This document shows positions 7,010 through 11,597 of a stretch of 11,597 nt of DNA, piece by piece. The stretch spans positions 1 through 11,597 of the forward strand of contig CAYSCH010000308.1 in assembly GCA_964429355.1 (NCBI GenBank), written 5' to 3'. This DNA comes from JAAYAY01 sp964429355 (GTDB taxonomy: Bacteria > Planctomycetota > Planctomycetia > Pirellulales > Thermoguttaceae). How positions within the stretch are numbered: position 1 is the stretch's first letter; every line of letters begins with the position of its first letter. The notes under the pieces are model-generated. The model was not told the DNA's origin. It saw nothing but the letters and a program-made list of their open reading frames with translations, and ran no database searches. A program made the translations under genes and the position numbers.

Positions 7010-7516
7010 TCAACAAAAACCGCACTGATAGGCTTTCGGCGGGCGAAACCAACGCCACGGAGGTCCTGTGGGAAGAATCGCTCCTGCCTCCGGGGCAAGA
7101 GTTGCCTGAATCGCAGCGGGGGGCGGGACGACCAGTTCGCCCGCGACGGCGAATCCGCCGCACGAACCGCCGGTCTGCGATAGGGAATTGGGCGGCGAAG
7201 GCGACATGCCGGCAGCCGGAGTCATGTGCGTTCCGCGGAGGGTGCGGAACAGGTTTTCAGCCTCTTGCTCTCGCTGCCGCTCCTCCTCCGTTGCCACGAT
7301 CGGCAGGCCTGACATGCCACCGAGCGAACTCAGACGGGCTACCTCGGCCGGATCGACCTGGAGCCACTGGGCCAGATCTTCGTCGATTCTCGCGTGCGCA
7401 GAAAGATCGCCTTCGTTGAAAATGACCGTCGCCTGCACCCTCGCAGTAGCCCAGGCGACCGCCACGAAAAGCAGGGGAACGAAAATCAAGTTGTTTCCGA
7501 ACGGTTTTGCAAACAC
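7010..7516 (-). CDS. Small secreted Pro-rich protein, function unknown
   Basis: The protein has 168 residues from GTG 7516. This is the only good start between the in-frame TGA upstream and the signal peptide, but no ribosome binding site is visible. Residues 1-29 form a signal peptide (IFVPLLFVAVAWATARVQA). Residues 36-95 are helical and charged (DEDLAQWLQVDPAEVARL, EEERQREQEAENLF). Residues 99-168 are Pro/Gly-rich with TPAAGMSPSPPNS, GGSCGGFAV, VVPPP and a closing ILPTGPPWRWFRPPK. I recall similar small proteins with a MSPxPP and LPTGPPxxxxRPP ending in planctomycetes, often beside PEP-CTERM genes, but could not check this. It precedes the PEP-CTERM gene by 41 nt on the same strand. A perfect inverted repeat lies 20 nt before the start. 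The GTG start is the weakest part of this call. Confidence 0.72.
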   Translation of the reverse strand: MFAKPFGNNLIFVPLLFVAVAWATARVQATVIFNEGDLSAHARIDEDLAQWLQVDPAEVARLSSLGGMSGLPIVATEEERQREQEAENLFRTLRGTHMTPAAGMSPSPPNSLSQTGGSCGGFAVAGELVVPPPAAIQATLAPEAGAILPTGPPWRWFRPPKAYQCGFC

Positions 7517-7536
7517 GGTAAATCGAGCTGCTTTCT

Positions 7537-7563
7537 GTCAGCGATGCCAAAAACATCGCTGAC
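7537..7563 (-). promoter_or_regulatory. Perfect 10-bp inverted repeat before the small secreted gene
   Basis: On the minus strand GTCAGCGATG, TTTTTGG and CATCGCTGAC form a perfect 10-bp stem with a 7-nt loop. It ends 20 nt before GTG 7516. No T-run follows on either strand, so it is not a simple terminator. It could be an operator for a dimeric regulator, or a 5'-leader hairpin that controls translation or stability. Confidence 0.55.
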
Positions 7564-7923
7564 CACGGTCTCATCTTCATACATCCTAGATTCCGCCGCC
7601 GGGCAGCCAAATCTGACAGTTTGGACGGAATAAACTTCAGGAATCACTCTGGCGGTGGCAACGCCTATAACCCACAAGACGGGTATTCGGCTCCATCCCA
7701 CCTTGATGCCGTCTGTTGCTGGGAGAGTCTGGCCTGAGGCCGACCGCATTCCATTCCACCACTAGAGAGGGGCTGTTGCTGTTGGCGTTCCGTCATGGAG
7801 AGCGTGTTTCTCCGCTGGCGTCAAAGGACTGCGGCGGAGGAGAGGCATCATTGCCAAGGCCTGCGGGACTAGATTTCGAAGACCCACGCGGTGTTCGAGA
7901 CCGCCTGCTGGCGTTTTTCGCCG

Positions 7924-7951
7924 GTTCTTGCGACAATAAGGTTTGAGGGCA
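7924..7951 (+). promoter_or_regulatory. Upstream element shared with the other DUF1559 gene
   Basis: GGTTCTTGCGACAATA is followed after 6 nt by GAGGGCAA. The counterpart lies at 5975-5998 on the minus strand. The core TTGCGACAATA (7928-7938) ends 50 nt before ATG 7989. Confidence 0.5.
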
Positions 7952-7988
7952 ATTGTGACCTGTATCGTAACCCGGAGGTGTGTGGCCC

Positions 7989-8930
7989 ATGGCCCGAACG
8001 AAGAGATCAGCCTTCACCCTCGTCGAGATGCTGGTGGTGATCGTGATCATCAGCATGCTCGTCGCCCTGCTCGTGCCGGCCGTGATCGGCGCACGAGAAC
8101 GCGCTCGCCGTGCGAGTTGCATGAACAACATGAGTCAGGTCGGGAAAGCCATCATTCAATATGAAACGGCGAAGGGAAACCTGCCGGGATATGTGAACAA
8201 GATCGGGACCGCCAAGTTTGCCGGCTCGGTTGCCAGCAGCAACAACCTGAGCTGGGCGGTCATGATTCTGGAGAACATCGGGCGTGCCGATCTGTGGAAG
8301 GAATGGCGGACCGGCACTGGGGATCGAGCGGCCGCCACCGTGGTTGTTCCCGAACTCCTTTGCGCAAGCGACACGGAGAGGCGGGGAAAGACCGGCGAGT
8401 TGAGTTTTGCCGTCAATTGTGGCATCAGCGATGTTGTGGACGATGCACTTAAGTATGTGGAAGTCGCGCCCAAGGCATACGAGCAATCGGCATGGGGGCT
8501 CTTCTTTGACCACGACACCACCAATGGTTTGCCAGGTGGAGCGACCACCGAAGTGAAGATTGGCCTGGACGGCATCGAGGATGGAGCGTCGCAGACAATC
8601 ATGCTCTCGGAGAATCTCAATGCTGGCAGTTGGGCTTCGTCGATTATCGACGCCACCTCAGGGACTCCTGGGACTCCTGTGCAACAGGCCGACGTGGGGA
8701 TCGTGTGGTGGTCGACCGCGAGCGGCTTCCCCTGGGTTGCCAATGTTCCGGCCAGGGTTGCGATCAACTCCGAGACTCCAGGACCTCGGCCATCGAGCCA
8801 TCATTCAGGCGGTGTCAACGTGGTTTACGCAGATGGGCATGCGGACTTCATTTCTGATCGAATTGAGTACGCCGAGTTCTGTAAGCAGATGACATCGAAC
8901 GCGGCCAAGGCGGCTGCCCTGGAACCGTAA
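7989..8930 (+). CDS. DUF1559 domain-containing protein with type IV pilin-like N-terminus (second copy)
   Basis: The protein has 313 residues from ATG 7989. GGAGG at 7974-7978 lies 10 nt before this ATG but only 1 nt before the alternative GTG 7980, so 7989 is chosen. The leader MARTKRSA / FTLVEMLVV has Ala, not Gly, at the usual -1 position before F9, with E13 kept. ASCMNNMSQ and the rest follow the DUF1559 plan: LPGYVN (65-70), ELLCASD, AVNCG, GLFFDH, a SEN motif and the H-X9-DG box at H272 to D282-G283. Many short blocks match the copy at 4851-5918 in order, including PGY, W, DLW.EWR, VNCG, FFDH, SEN, PGT and VW, so the two are diverged paralogues. Like its paralogue it is probably exported by a pilus-like or type II-like machinery. 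The precise role is unknown. Confidence 0.92.
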   Translation: MARTKRSAFTLVEMLVVIVIISMLVALLVPAVIGARERARRASCMNNMSQVGKAIIQYETAKGNLPGYVNKIGTAKFAGSVASSNNLSWAVMILENIGRADLWKEWRTGTGDRAAATVVVPELLCASDTERRGKTGELSFAVNCGISDVVDDALKYVEVAPKAYEQSAWGLFFDHDTTNGLPGGATTEVKIGLDGIEDGASQTIMLSENLNAGSWASSIIDATSGTPGTPVQQADVGIVWWSTASGFPWVANVPARVAINSETPGPRPSSHHSGGVNVVYADGHADFISDRIEYAEFCKQMTSNAAKAAALEP

Positions 8931-8951
8931 GTGTCTGAGTGATGCGATTTC

Positions 8952-8970
8952 TGCGGATGGCCGCATGTCT
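8952..8970 (+). terminator. Weak terminator-like hairpin after the second DUF1559 gene
   Basis: TGCGG, ATGG and CCGCA form a 5-bp stem 21 nt after the stop, followed by the short T-rich TGTCT. The stem and tail are marginal for a rho-independent terminator. Confidence 0.25.
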
Positions 8971-8983
8971 TTCAGACTACGTC

Positions 8984-9052
8984 TGGCCGAAGGCCCCTTC
9001 TCACTATCACCTGGGGCAACGCCCGCCGCACGAAATTGTTTGGCCGAAGGCC
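8984..9052 (+). repeat. Two degenerate REP-like units
   Basis: TGGCCGAAGGCC (stem GGCC, GAA loop) occurs at 8984-8995 and 9041-9052. Each is followed within about 20 nt by TCACC and then by CCTGGGGCAA-type sequence. In the first unit the GTAG head and the closing CAGG of the neighbouring hairpin have been lost, so it appears to be the oldest copy. Confidence 0.65.
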
Positions 9053-9057
9053 TACTC

Positions 9058-9162
9058 TCACCGTAGCCTGGGGCAATGCCGGCAACGCCCCAGGAATTCG
9101 GTATTTCTTTTGGCCGAAGGCCATATTCACCAATCCCCCGACGCCCCACCTCAGGAGCGGAG
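9058..9162 (+). repeat. Long REP-like unit, copy 1
   Basis: It opens with TCACC and GTAG (9063-9066), directly followed by a perfect 8-bp stem CCTGGGGC / GCCCCAGG (9067-9074, 9087-9094) and AATTCGG. The palindrome TGGCCGAAGGCC follows at 9111-9122. The 43 bp at 9105-9147 are identical to 9292-9334 in copy 2. It lies just before the transposase stub. Confidence 0.8.
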
Positions 9163-9165
9163 ACC

Positions 9166-9246
9166 GTGTCGCAGTCATTGACGATGTTCTACGCTCACTT
9201 GGTCTTCAGCACGAGGAACCGGTATCCCTTTCTCGATTCGGAAATT
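9166..9246 (+). pseudogene. IS200-like Y1/RAYT transposase, N-terminal stub
   Basis: From GTG 9166 the frame reads MSQSLTMFYAHLVF then STRNRYPFLDSEI, 27 residues. This is the usual opening of REP-associated tyrosine transposases and other Y1 (TnpA-like) proteins of about 140-180 residues (SQSLxxxxxHLVFSTKxRxPFL). After EI the frame runs straight into repeat copy 2, so the catalytic HUH motif and Tyr are absent. A scrap reading FWQRGYGAV at about 9452-9478 resembles the WQxGYGAF motif found late in such proteins and may be a second remnant, but part of it is also explained by the repeat. The stub is flanked on both sides by the repeats such enzymes move, as expected for a dead REP/RAYT locus. 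Confidence 0.65.
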
Positions 9247-9349
9247 CACCGTAGCCCGGGCCAACGCCCCAGGAATTCGGCAAGCCCCGAATTCTTTTGG
9301 CCGAAGGCCATATTCACCAATCCCCCGACGCCCCGCCTCAGGAGCCGAG
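9246..9349 (+). repeat. Long REP-like unit, copy 2
   Basis: It has the same order as copy 1: TCACC, GTAG (9251-9254), an imperfect hairpin CCCGGGC / GCCCCAGG, AATTCGG, then TGGCCGAAGGCC at 9298-9309. The final 58 bp differ from copy 1 at only two positions (9335 and 9346). It starts where the transposase reading frame breaks off. Confidence 0.8.
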
Positions 9350-9382
9350 CCTCTGATGGGCGGCTCGCGTGGAATTGGCCGG

Positions 9383-9453
9383 GCGGTGACTATGGCCTTC
9401 GGCCAAACGCCGGATCGCCGTCCCGGGTTCCTGCGGCAAGACCCCAGGAATTC
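9383..9453 (-). repeat. Inverted REP-like palindrome and repeat fragment
   Basis: GGCCTTCGGCCA at 9394-9405 is the reverse complement of the other four palindromes. On the minus strand it continues GGCCATAGTCACC, matching the flank of the direct copies. Nearby CCCCAGGAATTC (9442-9453) is in direct orientation, so this end of the cluster is rearranged. Confidence 0.65.
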
Positions 9454-9520
9454 TGGCAACGCGGCTACGGGGCTGTCAACCCGGCGCACCTGGCCGATGC
9501 GGATGCGAGAACGCCACCGC

Positions 9521-11398
9521 TCACTCCGTCTCTTCCGGAGCTGGCTCGGCTTGGGGGGCCTCGTCCGGCTTGGGAATTTCTGGGGCCGGCGGGGTAGCGT
9601 CCGACTTGGGAGCCTCCTCCGACTTGGGAGCGCCGTCCGCCTTCGGAGCCTCTTTCTGCTCCGCCTTCTGGTCCTTGTTGTCCTCGCTCCCTTCCTTGCC
9701 GGCGTCTTCGGCCGCTTTCTTCTTGTCTTCTTTCTTCCCGGGTGTCACCGATTCTCGCCATGGCTTGCCCTGCTGGTAACTCTTCAGTTCCTCCTGGAGA
9801 TGTCCGAGCGTTTCCGGATCGCCTTCGTCGTCGGCGGTGGCGACTTCCACGGCCTTGCTCGACCATTTCTTGGCGGCTTCCATGTCGCCTGAGTCGGCAT
9901 AGGCGGCGGCCAGGGTGCTGAGGATGTGGGCGGCCTTGTATTCGGTCAGTTCGCAGGCCTTCGTGGCCAGTTCGATCGCCCGCTTGGGGTTGCGGAGCTC
10001 GTCCGTGGGCGAGGTGCAGAGCACCCAGGCCAGATTGTTGAGGGTTCCCGAATCGTCGGGCATGAGCGCCGACGCTTTTTCGAGGTCCGCAATGGCTTCA
10101 CGATGCTTGCCGAGCGAAAGGTAGGCGTCGCCCCGGAGCCGGAGGGCGGCCTTGTTGTCGGGCTCCTTTTCCAGCACTTTGCTGTACATTTCGATGGCTT
10201 TTTCGTGATCCTCCTCGCTGCTGTAGAAAGTCCCGAGCTGCAGTACCACGGAGGCGTCTTCGGGGGAATCTTTCTGGAGTTCCTTGAGAACCTCGATGGC
10301 CTGCCCGAGGTTGTCGGAGCCGGCCAGGAGCATGGCCTGGAACTTCTTCACGCGGGAGCGTGTTTCCGGCGTCAAGGCGGGATGTTCGAGCGCTCGCGTC
10401 ACGTCGGCCAAGGCCAGATCGATCTTGCCGAGTTCCTGATAAACGCTCGCACGCATCAGGAGCACCGACAAGTTGGTCGCATCCAGTTCATAGGCCTTGT
10501 CGAGCAGTTCGAGGGCCTTGTCGAACTCGGAGCGGAGGGCATGGATCTGTCCCAGGTGGAGCAAAGGCTGGGCGGCCTTGGGGACGAGGTCGGCAGTCTT
10601 CTGGAAGGCCTGGAAGGCCTCGTCGAGGAGTTTCTTCTGCTGCTCCTCATCGGGTTTCTCCCCCTCTTCCTGCGATGTCGCTTCATCGAACAGTGCCATG
10701 CCGAGGGCCAGCATGGTCAGCGGATGCTCGGGCTGCAGTTCCGAAGATTTCCGCAGATCGTCGATGGCCTTCTTGCGGTCATCCTTGTCGGCATACAGGG
10801 ATCCGCGCAAGCGATAGGCCTCTGCCGACTCGGGGTCGGCCTTGATGGCCTCATTCAGAAGCTCGATCTTCTTCTCGTTTTCTTCCTCGAGAGTCACCTT
10901 GAGAATCAGCGAGTCGGCCTTGGCCGGCCCGTCCGTCTCGCTGATCCGGATCGCCTCGTCGAGTGCCTCCCGAGCACGCTTTCGGTCGCCCTCCGGAAGC
11001 ATGTTCAGACGGGCCACCATTTGCAGGGCGTCGATCTGGTTGGGCAACAGCTTGAGCGCCATTTCCAGGTCGCGAAGAGCTGCCGTGCGGAACTGCCGCC
11101 ACATCGGGGTCGGGGGGATCTGCTTGAAGATCTCCTCCCCCACGGCCAGCCCGCGGCGAATCCGTGTGGAGGCCAGGAGCTGCTCGGCAAATGGTCGATG
11201 GTCGTCGTCGAGTCCCTTCTTGAGTGCTTCCTCGCAGCGGCGGATGACTTCGGCCAGGTCCGAGGCGGAGCGAGCGGTCAGTTTCAGTTCCGTCGCCCGA
11301 TCAAGATCCTCCAGGCCGTCGTTCCCGGCCTGGCTTGCCGCGGCGATGGCCCCAAGAATGAGTCCGCTCAGACACACAACGCGAATCAAACCCAACAT
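9521..11398 (-). CDS. Secreted tetratricopeptide repeat protein with Lys/Glu/Pro/Ala-rich tail
   Basis: The protein has 625 residues from ATG 11398, with GGGAGG 6 nt upstream. Residues 1-24 are a signal peptide (LIRVVCLSGLILGAIAAASQA), so it works outside the cytoplasm, probably in the periplasm. TPR-type helix pairs are visible at about 193-226 (AYRLRGSLYADKDDRKKAIDDL), 277-310, 311-340, 383-416, 417-450 and 451-521. The last has the common NNLAWVLCTSP...A...A..AC form. Residues 235-265 carry an acidic insert (SQEEGEKPDEEQQ). Residues 554-625 are a disordered tail: first KKEDKKKAAED-like, then repeated APK and PAP/EAPK words. TPR arrays bind partner proteins, but the partner here is unknown. 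The gene stands alone, with no clear terminator before the repeat cluster downstream. The long plus-strand frame across it is a shadow. Confidence 0.9.
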   Translation of the reverse strand: MLGLIRVVCLSGLILGAIAAASQAGNDGLEDLDRATELKLTARSASDLAEVIRRCEEALKKGLDDDHRPFAEQLLASTRIRRGLAVGEEIFKQIPPTPMWRQFRTAALRDLEMALKLLPNQIDALQMVARLNMLPEGDRKRAREALDEAIRISETDGPAKADSLILKVTLEEENEKKIELLNEAIKADPESAEAYRLRGSLYADKDDRKKAIDDLRKSSELQPEHPLTMLALGMALFDEATSQEEGEKPDEEQQKKLLDEAFQAFQKTADLVPKAAQPLLHLGQIHALRSEFDKALELLDKAYELDATNLSVLLMRASVYQELGKIDLALADVTRALEHPALTPETRSRVKKFQAMLLAGSDNLGQAIEVLKELQKDSPEDASVVLQLGTFYSSEEDHEKAIEMYSKVLEKEPDNKAALRLRGDAYLSLGKHREAIADLEKASALMPDDSGTLNNLAWVLCTSPTDELRNPKRAIELATKACELTEYKAAHILSTLAAAYADSGDMEAAKKWSSKAVEVATADDEGDPETLGHLQEELKSYQQGKPWRESVTPGKKEDKKKAAEDAGKEGSEDNKDQKAEQKEAPKADGAPKSEEAPKSDATPPAPEIPKPDEAPQAEPAPEETE

Positions 11399-11523
11399 CG
11401 TTAGCCTCCCTTGCTGTATTGCCGGTGGCCGTCCGTCCGGCGATGACGACCATTTCTATCATCAAACGTGTTTCAACAAAGCAATTATTGCCGTTTGACA
11501 CCGCAAATGCCATAGGGAACGGA

Positions 11524-11534
11524 GTGGCTGCCAC
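11524..11534. repeat. Short palindrome GTGGCTGCCAC
   Basis: This 11-bp palindrome lies 126 nt upstream of the TPR gene. Related words occur at 3371-3381 (GTGGCAGTCAC) and 3440-3450 (TTGGCTGCCACC). It may be a dispersed intergenic element. Three short copies in the window are not enough to be sure. Confidence 0.35.
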
Positions 11535-11597
11535 AAGGATAGCCGCCACCACAAAATGTAGAATCTGAAAGAAGTGAGCTACAGTAGCTTACATTTG

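Larger units (their letters stand above)
7517..7988. other. Divergent intergenic region with regulatory signals
   Basis: The region separates the minus-strand small secreted gene from the plus-strand DUF1559 gene. It holds the inverted repeat at 7537-7563, a CTGGCG/CGCCGG hairpin with a five-T loop at 7908-7924, and the shared upstream element at 7924-7951. The middle, about 7600-7900, has an open frame on the plus strand (7716-7946) without a ribosome binding site or recognisable domain. I do not call it a gene. Confidence 0.6.
8931..9520. other. Intergenic REP-like cluster with transposase debris
   Basis: There is no intact gene between the second DUF1559 stop and the TPR gene's stop. The stretch is filled by five GGCCGAAGGCC palindromes, GTAG-headed GC hairpins, three CCCCAGGAATTC words and a transposase N-terminal stub. 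Open frames here translate the repeats and are not genes. Confidence 0.75.

Noticed and set aside
7716..7946. Plus-strand open frame before the second DUF1559 gene
   Set aside because: It has no ribosome binding site and no recognisable protein features, and it runs into the conserved upstream element of the DUF1559 gene.
8984..9405. CRISPR array
   Set aside because: The palindromic repeats are unevenly spaced (57, 70, 187 and 96 nt), one copy is inverted, the intervening segments are themselves repeated, and no cas gene is present.
9076..9597. A 173-codon open frame as a complete transposase gene
   Set aside because: Only about 27 residues match a transposase. The rest translates the REP-like repeats and runs antisense into the TPR gene.
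9926..11404. Long plus-strand open frame (492 codons) across the TPR gene
   Set aside because: It is antisense to a gene with a signal peptide, TPR repeats and a good ribosome binding site. Its own product is rich in Gly, Leu and His with no domain, as expected for a shadow in GC-rich DNA.

Overview
The window looks like a draft-genome or metagenome-assembled piece of a planctomycete chromosome, probably from the Pirellulales side of the phylum. The evidence is two DUF1559 genes with pilin-type N-termini, a PEP-CTERM secreted protein, a small Pro-rich secreted protein of a planctomycete-like type, a Rpn-family transposase remnant, GC-rich coding sequence, and a run of ten Ns (1168-1177) marking an assembly gap. 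The family-to-lineage link comes from general knowledge and was not tested by a search.

Layout. (1) 2-3288, plus strand: a 5'-truncated protein with an exact 37-residue PLPPVE repeat and a TPR-like C-terminus, followed 44 nt later by a Wza-type polysaccharide export protein. They look like two genes of an envelope or exopolysaccharide operon. (2) 3289-4850: a terminator-like hairpin, a Rpn/PD-(D/E)XK transposase reduced to its two ends (3610-4000), a VanZ-like membrane protein (4035-4439), and on the minus strand a decayed PEP-CTERM tail (4463-4672). (3) 4851-8930: a surface/secretion cluster. A DUF1559 gene, a PEP-CTERM gene and a small secreted protein lie on the minus strand, and a second DUF1559 gene lies divergently on the plus strand. 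The two DUF1559 genes share an 11-bp upstream element, TTGCGACAATA, followed by GAGGGCAA. A perfect 10-bp inverted repeat sits 20 nt before the small secreted gene. (4) 8931-9520: five GGCCGAAGGCC palindromes, GTAG-headed hairpins, and a 27-residue N-terminal stub of an IS200-like Y1 (RAYT/TnpA-REP) transposase, i.e. the remains of a REP element and its transposase. (5) 9521-11398, minus strand: a secreted TPR protein with a Lys/Glu/Pro/Ala-rich tail.

Functionally the intact genes are all envelope-facing: polysaccharide export, pilin-like and PEP-CTERM surface proteins, secreted TPR proteins and a VanZ-like membrane protein. The gaps between them hold mobile-element debris. I do not see a clear new defence or metabolic system. 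The most unusual signals are the REP/RAYT relic, the 37-residue repeat protein, the shared DUF1559 upstream element and the hairpin before the small secreted gene.
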